Below, one piece after another: positions 36,511 through 49,045 of a DNA stretch of 64,000 nucleotides. The stretch covers positions 37,041,691 through 37,105,690 of the forward strand of contig CM043787.1 of NCBI GenBank assembly GCA_023974075.1, given 5' to 3'. The DNA comes from Chaenocephalus aceratus (Eukaryota > Chordata > Actinopteri > Perciformes > Channichthyidae). Position 1 is the first letter of the stretch; each line of letters begins with the position of its first letter. Under the pieces are notes generated by a model. It searched no databases. It saw only the letters and a program-made list of their open reading frames with translations, and was not told where the DNA came from. Made by a program: the position numbers and the translations under genes.

Positions 36511-39500
36511 TATGTGGTCATTAAGCGTATTCTCATTAGTGGAGAATGGGTCTTGATTAGGGGCAAGTTCACACAATCCATCTGATGGCTTTCCAGAGAG
36601 ACTGGGGGTGGATGGAGGCAGGCAGGAGAACACCAGCCAGTCAATTAGATAGCCTTTAGAGTTGGATGGTTCTGCTGAGAGGGTCACATTTGGACACTTC
36701 TGCATCCCATTGCAGATTTCTCCCCTCCCACAGGCACACATATCCTTCACTCTCAGAGCATAAGCACCTACACTTCGACAATCCTCTGTGGCACATTCTG
36801 TTCTGGGGCAGAACACACAGTGTACAAGGTCACAGAAGTCAGGAGTCATTAGCTGGCTATGACACTTGTATGTTCCTGTAATTTTGACTCGTACAGGTTT
36901 TACTGTAATATGCTGTAACACCACGAAAAACACTGTGCCTCAAATGTTGTGCTATTCTTTGGTTATAAGCTTGTATTGAAATACCCAAAACAGGATAAAC
37001 AGACTTATGACATTAAAGTACATATAACTTTAAAATGTTTGCTCTCTAGTTGGATTAAGTGTAAAATACATTTCCCTAAGAATACACAAACTGTAGTGTA
37101 TTTTACAACTTAGTTGATTATTTTACTGATTGGGCTAAAATAAAAAATGATGTTTATATAATAATATGTTTACACATTCATCATATTTTACTTCCCACTA
37201 ATTTTACTAAGGTAAAACGCATTTGATGTAACCTATAAACTATACAGTAAAATCTACTATAAAATGTGTCTAAACCTAAATGAGGTGTTAGTTGAATGGA
37301 AACAAGACAGAGCTGTATAGCAATGTTGAAAGCAGAGGAAAAGGTTCGGAAATGTACAGCAGACTCCGCCTTATCCTGAGGTGACTCTAGACTCAAACAG
37401 CATTCTTATATGTCTGGACTGGACGTGAGGCTTGGGGTCCGGCCAGTACCCATCACCACACACTGCCGCCAGTGTGGAGCTGAAGGCTCCACTCTGGACT
37501 CAGAGCTGCAGACAGTTGTGAGGAGTCAAGTTTTGGTGTCTGAGTTGGATATTCCCGAACATGAGACATGACACATAAGGCAATCAAAATGAAATGAAGA
37601 AGGACAGAGGAGGTGAGTGAATTGAAGAATATAGACATGGCAGAGAAAAGAGGCAAAGAGCGACAGGGCGCTGGGTTGGCCATGTCCCGCTGAAAAATCT
37701 CCAAACCACCAGGTCTCCAGAGAAAAATGTTTTCACCATCCTCTAAGTACCCATTAACCGTCTATTCCCATTCCAGCGGCGTTCTGCACTGTGCTCCGGC
37801 TCAGTGGGAGCTGTGGCCAGAGCCACCCACAGTATTCCAGAGAGGCCAGGCCGCGCTGACAGTGTTGGGAAGTAGAGGAGAGCAGAACGCTGTGCAGGCT
37901 TCCTGGTGCGTAAAGACATGTAGGTCAGTCCATATGCGCACAATGAGAGAAAGTATGAGATGTCATAAACAGATGGTATACCCCAGCTAATATTCAGCTC
38001 TGCTAATTTGGTTTTAAATTGGAATGTTAAAGCATTCATCATCGGTTTGTTCTATGTTTCTGTTGTTAATTTCTCTTCTCAAATAGATGGAGGAATACAA
38101 CATAGTGATAGTTGTTATGGGGGACACAGCAGGTTGCCAAAACTATTTACAAGTATTAGTAGTTTATTTGATTTCTGCCATTTCCGTCATAGATTCGAAC
38201 ATCTGAGCGTTAGAGAGATTGCACCCCAATTAGGGTCTGATAACTAATCAATATCTGCATATTCTGCAAGCAGGAAGTAAACGATTAGGCCCCTGGGAAA
38301 AGCAGTTCAAATTACACTGCTGTCAATGCTGAGAGGGGAGAGAGCAAGACAGAGGAAGAGAGCACAGGGGTAGGAAGGACACAGAGATACAAAGAACGGA
38401 TTAGAGTACTCAAGAGTGCCTCAGTTGCTGCTATTAGTCTACTTTCACAAAAGTGAAATAGGAAATGAGTCAAGGCCTACTGTTGGTTACCAATTTTTAT
38501 AAAGCACATCTCAGAACTTTATGACCCTCAATCCTTCTCCATCAAAAATAAACCAAAGAAAAGCAGTGGATGAGTGGAGGAAATGAGTAACGCCTTGTCA
38601 CTGCAGTAGTTTGCTGTAGAGGTTGATGTGTACCTCCCAGGCTGAATTATGCGGTGCGGAGAGTGAATAACTGGTAGAAAAAGGCTGTTCCTACATCAGC
38701 CAGGGCAGCCAGAAGCAGACCACGGACAAGGACACCACAAGTGGAAACCAGTGCATCCCCTCCAACCATATGCCTTTTATTTATGTATTTATTGTACCAC
38801 ACTATAACCACAAATATGAAGGAAAATATGCGAATTGATGCCAGTAGATGTCTATTTTAAGGGCTATGCATTACCATTGGCGCTGCTTAATTAGATGTAT
38901 ACATATCTTTATATTTTTCAGTGATTACAATCATTTTCATTTGGCAACTTTTCTTCGTGAGTGATTAACTTGAGCCTATGATCCAAAAATAATGGTTCTG
39001 ATTTATAATTAGACATATTGTTAAGGAAGCAAAAACAAATTCAAATGAGACACTGATAAAGCCACAATATATTCACATACATAAACCTCTACTTTAAAGT
39101 ATTATCAGTAGTAATCCTTTGATTTTATCTCTCTCTTTTGTCTTTTGTCTTCTGCTGTTTGAATGTCATCTTAAAGCCAATCAATAGTTTAAAGAATCAT
39201 TCAAAGCCATTCCTTATCAAAGCACGGGGCTCTGGAGCATGGTGTGGGCCATCTTCTATGTGGGGATAGATTAGTCTTGTCTCCTTTGGCTCTCAATCAA
39301 ACTGGTGGGACGGGGCCAGTCCAGTGTCAAACTGAGGGGATCAAAGGGGAACATTTCAAAGAACAATGTGGATCAAAACTGTGAACATTAGCATTTAAAA
39401 AGGACATTTGTTGTACAATGATCACATACGCTATTACTTTTATATCAATATTTGTGCTGTCACTTCATCACGTTAACTGTTGAAAGGCCTACTCCAACAA

Positions 39501-41597
39501 TGTTGATAATTGGTACTGTTACAATATATCATGTTTTAGTAAATACAGTAGACCAGTATCGTAAGGAGAAACTAAGAGGAATGTGAAGTTTTACTTTTTG
39601 TGGAAAACTAAGATAACAAAAGAAAAGATAAATCGATATATTACAGTCTTTATCCTTTGATGCAACCTAATCCAAGTCTTAGTGTGGGGATGTTGGGAGT
39701 AATGCATCTGCATATCGAGGAGTTTTGGGCTCGAGGTGCAGCTTTTTTCTATTAGTGATGCGTTGCATTAATCTCTTTTGCTGTCAGAGTTAATGAAATA
39801 GGGAGATAGATGTATGCAGGATCTTGGACGTACTTGTGTGGGTATGTGTGTGTCTGCCTTTATGTCTGTGTGTGTGCGTGCCCTTAAACCTCTGGCTCAG
39901 TCTCATGGTGGGTTTGTGTGAGGCCTTTGGAGGAACTTAGTGAAAAGGAGCATTGTGCTGTGGGAGTGTTCTCCTGGTGGGTAAAGCTTGTAAGCCCTTC
40001 TGCTCCACATGGGGCGTGCAGCCGAGGCTCTGAGCTGTGGTCTGGATGGCACCAGAGACTGCTTCCTTTGAGACAACCAGTGATAGCCATACTCGTTGCC
40101 GGGAGAGAAGATGAGGGACATCGGAAATATGTTGCAAAAAAGAGTAAGAAATGTAAAAACAAATGGCAGAATATCAGTGTGTTTATTTTAACTTTTAATA
40201 ATGGCACAGCTTGACTCCGTGATTAATCAGTGAAATAGCTTTATTATACATTCTCATAACGCACCAGTGATAGCACTTTCTATGTTCACTATAATTTGAC
40301 TTTTATTCCAAATTATATATGGGTCACGTAAACATTATATTCCTGAGTTAAGATTTGTGGATTACGCCACATTGTTTTGGGTTTTAGGAGCATTCTTTTA
40401 AAATTAACTAAGTTGATTTTGGAAGTTCTTCTTTACCTCAATTTGCGAGACACAGCCTCTTGCCGGTTTACGGCAAACACAATACAACTAGCCAATTGTT
40501 CGTAAAGCTAATGATGCATACCGAAAAGAAAAGCCCACATGTTGTATCAGAAGGATACAAAACCCTGCTATTTAAACATTATGAACGTTTTGGATATGAG
40601 GTCATGTTCGATGCTTACAATGCTCTGGACGTCTGTATGTAAGCTACTATAGCGTGGAGGCGATATAGCATTTTATATGTAGCTGAAAACTATATCTGGA
40701 CACAGTTATCATTCATCATTTTTTCACATTGCAAACTTGATGTCATCCTTGCTCTAAACACAAGTTCCCAGTGGATAGCGATGGGACTATCAGGGTATCA
40801 GATATAGCATGAATGAGCGTGCATTGGTTCTACCGGTGTGAACGTTTATTTCAAGCTGTAGCGCTGCATCCCAGTCTTTGCCATGCCTGGAGCTTGTATG
40901 ATGATAAATTCAGTGCAGGTGTCATCCTGGTTAAGGAAGGTGAGGATTGATGGTCTTCAGAGGCCGATGATCCATCACCATTGCATCGGGATTTCGGGAA
41001 TCTGTTCCTGATCACACCCCACAGCAGGGGCCGTGTGGTAACGACCCCTCTCCGTGCGACACCACAGGAAATCGATACCAGGCACTCAAGGTCAATGTAC
41101 TGTTGGAAAACTACTTAAGCCCTGATGGATGGAGGAACCGCCTACAGATGAGATATGCCGTCATTTAGGATTAGGCAGGGACAAAAAAAGGCCACATTTA
41201 CAATTTGATCTACTACTTTCTATAATTTTGCTTTTCAAAACATTGAATTAAAAACTGGATATTGTGACATGTAAAGTAGGGAGATTATTTTTATTTTCTT
41301 CTGTCCTGATCAATCATGAGCGACATTTCCGTTGACATTGAAGTGGCAGTAGTGGTTATAATAAGCCAACAAGAAGAAAAACAAGCTGTGGAGTTGCATC
41401 AATCACATCTACACATCTCAAGAGATAAACCTGTTTGTTAACTAGCCATGATGTGTGCCATGAGTAAGAGAGAACAATACTTCCTGTTTCCCCTCTACCT
41501 AGAAAGAAGGAAGAGCTTTTTCTTATTTCCTGCAAAAATAACTTGGCACCTTTTTTGCTGAAACAGAACTGTAACTTGACCTCTTCAATACCTGCAT

Positions 41598-41706
41598 TTG
41601 AATTGAATTGATTTATTTAAAAAAAGGGACAGTGTACATTAATCAACATATTAAAAACATGTAAAAGTACTCGAATTAGCCAAAAGGCATTTAGTCCAAG
41701 GTAGTA
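41598..41706 (-). mobile_element. LINE-like 3' tail fragment
   Basis: On the minus strand it ends in an AAATCAATTCAATTC-type simple tail, preceded by TTAATGTACACTGTCCC. I recognise this combination as the 3' part of dispersed fish non-LTR elements. It is short, with no coding part. Confidence 0.45.
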
Positions 41707-42838
41707 CCTTATAATAAAATGTGTAAATGATTATCAACTCAAGGACATGAAATACTTTTTGTGACTTCTGTCTTAGTTTTTCCCTTCATAAAATTGCATT
41801 TAATGTATACAAAGTGATTAAGAGTTATTCCAGCAGTACCCACTTACTATTCACTCCTGCAACAACGTTATTGTACTTTATGAACATTGTAATTCATCAA
41901 TTGCTGCTTCTCAATATATTAGCATATGTGCCTGTGCAGATCTTTTTTTAGTTTGCTTATGTCTGTTACAGCTATCTGTTATAGATACCATGAGTTAAGA
42001 GACTAACATTTTGGGTGAATTACTGGGTTTGTCTCAGCTTTGGCAGCTACCGTGTAGCCACAAACCCAGAAGTGGTGTAGCTGTCCTTTCTTTTTCCAAC
42101 CTCCTCTTTAAGTTGTCCTCTTTTGCGTCACGTTTGCATTAGATTTCCAGCCGCTCGTGTAACACAACTCCATCACTGGGCTATTTTGTACCGGCAAGGC
42201 CAATTACAAACCCTCACAGTATTTAGTACCACTAGATATACCGTGTACGTTAAACTGATTTTCCAACATTTTCAAACTCAAAATGTGTATATTTATGTAT
42301 AATTCTCAATATTTGTTTATAGCATACAAAGTAACATCAAGAGCTATACAATAATGAAGATTGGATGGAATATGTTTGGCATGATCAGATTCTGCTTTTC
42401 ATTCACACAGACATTCAACAAGGCCATAAGGTACTTTCATTGAGGTTACATTGTAGTTGTACTGTACATACCAAAGATCTACATCCTGTGTATGTAGCAG
42501 TAAAAACAGCTTTTCTTAAGAAGACCTCGAAAAACATTCAATGAGATGCTATGAGCTGGAACTGGTGTGTGTTCCCCACACAAGAAAACCACAGAGAGGC
42601 ATTTCGAGTAAAAGATAAAGAAGTGCTTAACAGTCTTCCTGATAGAGTAAAAGTTGTGAAGCATGTGTGCTAAATATGGTCAGAAAGCTTCACAGAACTG
42701 CGTTTGCATGTTTTTCTTTGTGCAAACAAGGGTATATTGTTAAGCCCAAGTATAAATTGCAATGTGTTGAAATTTGAAAAAGTGGCTTACTGTATATCGA
42801 CATCAAAGCAAGCAATGCAGTAGTATATACATAGATTG

Positions 42839-43050
42839 AATTTTTTTGATTTTGATTTGATCAGATTTATTTCGAATGTGTAAACAACAATACAAAAATG
42901 TAACATAAGAATTATCATTCAATGCAAAAAATAAGCCGTGTCAAATTGATACAAACAAACATTTTACTCCACTTAATTACATATCCGAAAAGGGGTGGGA
43001 AGAAGTTTACACTTATTTAATCCCACCCCTTCTCCCAAAAACATATATAT
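42839..43050 (-). mobile_element. LINE-like 3' tail fragment
   Basis: On the minus strand it ends in an ATCAAAATCAAAA-type tail. The body holds GGGGTGGGATTAAATAAG and, further on, CTTCCCACCCCTTTTC, which can fold back on each other. Fish L2/Rex-like non-LTR 3' regions look like this. No reverse transcriptase remnant is visible. Confidence 0.45.
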
Positions 43051-44246
43051 AGAAATGATATTAGATTTCCTAATTTCTGGAACTCTATCAATATGTTTCT
43101 TCTAGTTTTGCATCTCATGATAAAAGCAGATTTGCCAATGTATACATGGGAGAGAATACAATCAGCGATTAGGATAAATATATCATCTTTAATCAATTTC
43201 TTGAGTAACACATTTTAGTATTAATTAAGTTATAATTTTGCTTTTAACTTTAATGTATTTTATGTACGTATGTTGCCTTAAAAGCAACATCAAATACAAG
43301 TAATGTCCTAAACACATTATATTTAGATGGAAAACTAAGTCGGCAGACTGCACACAAGAACAAAAATGCTGCTTAGGTGATCACTCATATTTAAGAAAGC
43401 AGATAAAAATGTATTCTCGGCCAACAGGATATACTTGGTAGACTGTATATGGTATAAGTATAGTGGCAATCCTTCATTGTGGATTCATGTTACATCTTTT
43501 TTTATTTTCAAGACACTCTAAATGCAAGAGGAAGTAACGGGACAGATATAGAAAATGAATCTAGTTATGTTGTAAACTTCCCACACACAAATACGTAATG
43601 GATTATGTGGGTCATCATAGAGGTGGTCTATTTTTCTTACTCCAGCTCATCTGTTTGCCTTTTTCTTTTTATACCTAAACATAATTAGTGTATCTAGACA
43701 GTGCTATGTGATAGCTGCATTATTTCCGCTAACCTATTTAAAGTTTAAAGCCACCCACCTATTGCAGCCAACTCTACAGTCAACAAACAACACTGATTTG
43801 CTATTTTCCAAATTAATATCTCCCATTATATGCAATATTGCACTGAAAAGGCTAATACTTTCAGGATGTTTATCTTTCTTCCTATTGGAAGGATGATTTG
43901 CATGCAGTGTGTGGAAACAAAACCACACAGAAACAAGCCAACAGTAGCAACAGGCCTGCAGAGCTAGAAGCAGCTGCTCTGTAGGGAACTCAGGTCAGAG
44001 CAAAATGTAAATAAACACCCATTGCTGAACTAGGGATTCAGCCAGGAATCAGGATCCAGCCCTGGGTGTCAGATTACATGGACAAGGGTGAACTGACCTC
44101 AAGAAGAGAGGGCAGAAACAATGTATACAGAAAACTGAATAAGCTTTCACTGCTTCATAGTTCTTGAAAATTAAGTCAGAGCAGAGCTAAAGACAGGATA
44201 AGTAAAACAAGTTATTTTAAAAAATGGCACTACCTCAACCACAATT

Positions 44247-44329
<83 letters not shown>

Positions 44330-44340
44330 ACATACATACA
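44247..44340. repeat. (CA)n microsatellite
   Basis: A CA tract of about 94 bp with a few G or T interruptions, ending in CATACATACA. Confidence 0.95.
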
Positions 44341-44604
44341 ATCACTCATCTGGTTTGTCTTAATTAAAACGTTCACGTTTTCACTCTCAATCTCACGCTG
44401 CCCAAACTATTCTCACGCCCAAAACAAGAATACCGAAGACTAGAAACGGTTTTGAAAACTTTTGTCAGGTAGTGATCGTCTTCCCAATAGAACATCTTTG
44501 ATAATGTCTTCTGGCCAATCAGAATCAAGATAACGGCGTGGTGTTGTTGCAGGAAGTCATGACGGAGAATACTTACTGTAGTACATCTCTATACATCGAT
44601 ACAA

Positions 44605-44636
44605 CATTACGTGTTGATAAAAATCAACACGTAATG
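44605..44636. repeat. Perfect 14-bp hairpin with AAAA loop
   Basis: CATTACGTGTTGAT (44605-44618) and its exact complement (44623-44636) are separated by four A. Confidence 0.88.
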
Positions 44637-44904
44637 AAATAAGACCCCACGGTTTGATGATTGATAGGTGTGTGGGCTGTCTTTCATTTTGACACACAGA
44701 ACAATGGAGGCTATCCACCCTTATCCACAATGTAAAGTAATTCACAGCCTCTTCCCTCTTCTCTCTGTGAGGAGTGCAGTTTCAGCTTTCAGAACAAAGT
44801 AACAACAAACTAAAATGGCATTCATTTTTTTTTTAAATATGTCGTGTAGTAATATATTTATTTATTTTTCTTCTCAGAGAACCAGAATGTGTATTTTATG
44901 TTAG

Positions 44905-45000
44905 TATTTAAAAAAAATCTCCTGGGGGAGAATCCCCCCAGACCCCCCTGCAGGGGTTGGGCTTTCAGTATGTCAACTCTTTCACCTGTGGGGAAATTGC
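44905..45000. mobile_element. Possible hAT-like transposon fragment
   Basis: CTCCTGGGGGAGAATCCCCC, followed by a C-rich stretch and CACCTGTGGGGAAA, resembles the other end of the CAGTGTTTCCC family seen at 16.7 kb. The end is degenerate and the assignment is from memory. Confidence 0.35.
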
Positions 45001-45405
45001 AGGATTGGCTCCAGGTCGCCCTTTTTATTTACTACGAGACAAATGTGCCTTTTTATTTCATACAATTCAATTTGGATTGAGACAGGGAAATAATCTAAAC
45101 CTCACGCGTGGCGTTTCACTGTCAAGGGGAGCGTGTATGTAATTACATTGCAAAAACTGATTTGAGCTCCCCCACTGTAGATTACCCATAGATTACCAAA
45201 CAAAAATACTCTCTCGCAACTGCCGACCCGTATTGCGCATGCGCAGATCTAAGAACCAGTTGAAATGATAAAAAAGTAAAAGTCTGCTGCTTATCGTTCT
45301 ACTTGGCCAAAATAGAGTCAAAGAGTATGAGAGTGAGAGTGTGTTAATTAATATGTTTGGCAGTTTGGAGTAAGTCTGTAGATTTGTTTGTGTGTGTGTG
45401 TCATG

Positions 45406-45587
45406 TAGGCCTCTCACGATAATTAATTTTGTTGGATACATTTTCCCGGAAATTATTGCGATAAACGATAATATTGTCGGCACCGTTGTATGACCATTTA
45501 GACCACTGACATAATGATAATATATAATAATAATTCAAGTACATCCTTTCAAACTGCTAGTCAATTAATTGCTTATCGTGACAGGCA
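45406..45587. mobile_element. Small non-autonomous DNA transposon, about 180 bp
   Basis: The left end TAGGCCTCTCACGATAATTA and the complement of the right end (GCCTGTCACGATAAGC) are imperfect inverted repeats. The interior is AT-rich and non-coding. GGCCTGTCACGATAA-type ends are common in fish. Confidence 0.55.
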
Positions 45588-46129
45588 CACAATAAAACAG
45601 TGGAAACAAACATGTGTTTGACTTTCATGAGTGAATGAAACTGTGTGCCCTTTATAGTCTGTGTCCAATATTGTGTATTTGTATATATTGTATATATATC
45701 CTATGGTCCCGCTGCTGACACGACAGCAGTCATTTAGTAGAACCATTTAGTGCGCTTATGTGTAATTAAACCCATGATATCAAAATCTCACTCCAGCCAG
45801 GTGCCCCAAGTTGGCAACCCTGGTTAAACACTAATAATATAATGTATAGTATAACATATAGTATCAGTGCATGGCTCGGAGAATAAGTAACCCCTTGGAC
45901 AATCAATTTAAGCTCTTATAGGAAACACACTGGTAGGCTCATTATACCTTTCTGTCTATCAAGAAGTTGTTTGGAAAATGTGTCTGACACTTTAATGTGA
46001 TTTCGTAAATGTGTCTCTGCCACTAAAGGCTGTCCCACAGTTGTGGTGTGGATTGTGTAAAAGAGATCAGAGGCTCAAGATGCCATGTTTTATGACCCCT
46101 GGAGGGCACTGACAAACCTTACATTAGCT

Positions 46130-46345
46130 CTGGTCTGGGACTAGGAGTCAGCCGCCTGTTTGAACATGAAAAATTAGCCAGGCCCTCAGACACCGGTCAT
46201 TATGTGGTCGCCACTCGGCTTTTCCACCATAGCTGGGCCAAATGGGACGTGGTGCCGGGCCAAAGAGCCAACCTTTCAAGGCTGACTGTTCATGGTAGAA
46301 CCTCCCTTGGGAATGAGTAACAGCACACAGGGAACCATGCAATTA
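46130..46345. promoter_or_regulatory. Candidate conserved non-coding block
   Basis: A repeat-free complex stretch with no open frame of note. It includes AAAATTAGCC and CAATTAATG cores. It looks like unique constrained sequence, but conservation is untested. Confidence 0.25.
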
Positions 46346-47033
46346 ATGTAAGTAAGCTTGAACGTGAAGGACGTCTGGGAATATTAAAAGAAGGAAGAAA
46401 ACAAAAAGCGAGGAAAAGGAGAGGGGAAAGCTAGTGATGCAAAGACAAAAAGAACTACAGGGGATGTCCCACAGAAGGAGCCAGCTCAGTGTCTGTTGTG
46501 GAGGCCAGCTCAGAGTCTCACTCCAAGATCCACGGCCATGAGATAAGGAGAAGCCATAAAATGCTAACCAACATCGCTTTTAGCAGTAACAGGAAAATCC
46601 TTTTAATTAATAAGTAGATCATTTAATTACAATATCACTTTTTTTCCATCCATTCTAGCCCTTAAAAGAATAAAAGTCCTAATCCGTACATCTTCATTCA
46701 TGGTGTGATTATGAAATAAATGCTTTTATGTAAATTGCGGGCTGGCAAGGACAAAGGCTTACACAGTAAAACGAACATGAAGGCGCACAGTTTGCAGTAA
46801 ACTGAAAGAAATGTGCTTTTCCAATATCAACATTTTCTCACTGTACTCTTTTGAGCCACTAAATCATCTTCAGATTATTCACAAGGAACTAGTAACTACC
46901 TTGAGTGTTGATGGTATTGTGATGGATGCTATAAAGTTGTTTGTGTGTTTGTTTGCATGTGTGTGAATGCGTACTTCAAACACATAAGCTGATGCTCTGG
47001 CCCCTAGAAGCACAAACGCTATGCTTCATGGGT

Positions 47034-47042
47034 ACACACACA

Positions 47043-47073
<31 letters not shown>
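47034..47073. repeat. (CA)n microsatellite, short
   Basis: A CA run of about 40 bp with one ATA break. Confidence 0.93.
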
Positions 47074-47371
47074 GTAACACAAATCTTGTTTAGCCTACTT
47101 TTAAATATTTGTTCATCACTCTGATAGAAATAGTACCTACACTGAGGTTATCTAGGGGGAGCTGACCTGCTTTTAAAAGAAGAAATAAATAAATATAAAG
47201 TTCCCTCTATAGCTATTTAGAGTTTAATGTCAGTGTAACTGCAGAGGCTTGTACTGTATGAAGCCATTGTTAGCGAGCTACAATAACAGACGGCCTTGTC
47301 ATAGTCATGTTGTGTGTAAAGCTCATCTTTCACCTTAACCTCACATGGCCTCTGATGATAATGCTCAGGCT

Positions 47372-47406
47372 ACACCCACTGAAGCCTCAAGGGCTTCAGT
47401 GGGTGT
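47372..47406. repeat. Perfect 15-bp hairpin with 5-nt loop
   Basis: ACACCCACTGAAGCC (47372-47386) and its exact complement (47392-47406) flank TCAAG. Confidence 0.9.
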
Positions 47407-47920
47407 TTCAGAGGAAGGAGACACCGAAATACAAGAGACAGAGGAAGGAAAGCATATTAAGTGAGTAAGAAAACACATAATGGGAAAAACAATAAGGATA
47501 CTTGGAAGGGAAGGAATGGAGACCGAGGGGCGTTGTTTGTGGCCTGCTCTTGTTTCTGTAACCACAATGCTAAAATGCCCCATCATTGTGGCTTCCCTGT
47601 CATGACAGCGGTCAGAGGAACATGGAAATGATGCCAGGAGAGACCTCCTACTCCACTGTGTCCATGCCAACCTTGGCCCACGCACTGTGGACAACAATAC
47701 AACACACAGGCATCCATAAAGATGTACATAGAGACACAGGCACAAATACAGTAAAATTACAAATTATCGAAAATTGAGAAAATATATCACAAAACTAAAT
47801 AGACATTGTGTAAGTGGCTGAATACACATTTACAGACAAACGAAGACCAACTGCAAAGACACTTAAATTGTCAGGTTTTCATAAACGAAGAAATACTAAT
47901 ATGTACTCTATGTTACTTAA

Positions 47921-48313
47921 AGGTAGGGTAGGTAAGAATGGAGAAACCAGCTCGAGTGCGCTAGAATTTGAAAATACACAACCGGAAAAAATCTGCCTCT
48001 TCCTTCAGACTTCCTCACAGAGCCCCTCCTCCAACACACACGAACGCGCACATGACCAATGAGGGCACAAGATAAATTTGTGCACAGATGGAAGGCTGAC
48101 AGGCAGGTAGGCCATCCAGTTATTTTAACCGGGCCGGGTCAGATGATTGGTCGTGCTTTTTACAATACTACGGCTTCCACAGATGACATTTGTTTATGTA
48201 TTTATTGTCAAAACATGTCATATATTCATTGCTATCGGGATGTTCAGAGCATTCCATGGAATATAACACAAAGTGTATCTCGAGCCGGTTTCTCAAACTT
48301 ACCTACCCCACCT
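47921..48313. mobile_element. TTAA-flanked non-autonomous DNA transposon, 393 bp
   Basis: The left terminus AGGTAGGGTAGGTAAG continues to GAGAAACCAGCTCGAG. The right end is its near-exact complement (AGGTGGGGTAGGTAAG through GAGAAACCGGCTCGAG). Both sides carry TTAA (47917-47920 and 48314-48317), a piggyBac-type target duplication. The inverted repeats are about 35 bp. Frames across it are non-genic. Confidence 0.82.
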
Positions 48314-48996
48314 TTAATTTGCAAAATAATATCAAGTAATATAGTGATGCGTAGTGAAATGAAATGTCACTTCCTGCTCCATGCAAACTCTGCTCAAACA
48401 TACCAATGTCATAACCCTGAGAGTTTCCTGATGATGAGGTCACAAAAAAGACATGTTTTACAAAGTAATATGTTTAGTTGATTTGAATACTGTAAATGTA
48501 TAGACATCCAGTCATTAATGTAGCACTTGATAATCATGCATACAGGGTAAGACACTAAGCTCCCCTTTAAGTTCTTTGGGTTGCAGTGCAGCAGCAAGCG
48601 GTGCAAGTCTGTATTGTAATTGTTGTGGCTTAAGACCGGGAGAGCTGGCAGAACACCGCAGCACAGAAGCTCCTTCCTTAAAGCTGTCCGACCCCACAGC
48701 TTCACACACCAGGGTGGATTTTATATCATTAAATAAAGCCTTTTAAAGCCATCTTTTACAACACCACGTGACCTCACTTGATGAAGGATCCCCTTTGTTT
48801 TTGCATCTAATCCCAGCCTCTTAAAGTTTTAATGACAGCCAGTAAAATATCGATAACTAATATCAGCTGGAGGTAGGGTTGGGTTTTTGGCAGGTAGCTG
48901 CAGACCCCCTTCTGGGCTGTGTCTGCCCCAACTGGCATGTGTCCAGGAGCTTGGGGGCATACAGATGTGTACAAGACTAAAATATCCTGCCTTACA

Positions 48997-49045
48997 GTGA
49001 TGATATTGTGTAACACGTGTTACACGTGTTACACAAAATCATCAC
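48997..49045. repeat. 23-bp near-perfect inverted repeat with two CACGTG motifs
   Basis: Arms 48997-49019 and 49023-49045 match at 22 of 23 positions around a 3-base loop. The centre reads AACACGTGTTACACGTGTT, giving two tandem E-box palindromes. Confidence 0.88.

Larger units (their letters stand above)
34257..47916. other. Gene-poor DNA with scattered repeat relics
   Basis: No gene recognised. The stretch includes three CA microsatellites, two LINE-like tails, a small DNA transposon at 45.4 kb, a hAT-like fragment at 44.9 kb, two perfect hairpins, and unique blocks. The 178-codon minus-strand frame at 36397-36933 runs through a GT tract and has no domain. Confidence 0.5.

Noticed and set aside
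36397..36933. 178-codon minus-strand frame
   Set aside because: It contains a Cys-Val run from the AC microsatellite. The rest has no motif and there is no sign of splicing or promoter.
48059..48481. 140-codon plus-strand frame
   Set aside because: More than half lies inside the TTAA-flanked miniature transposon and runs through its right terminus.
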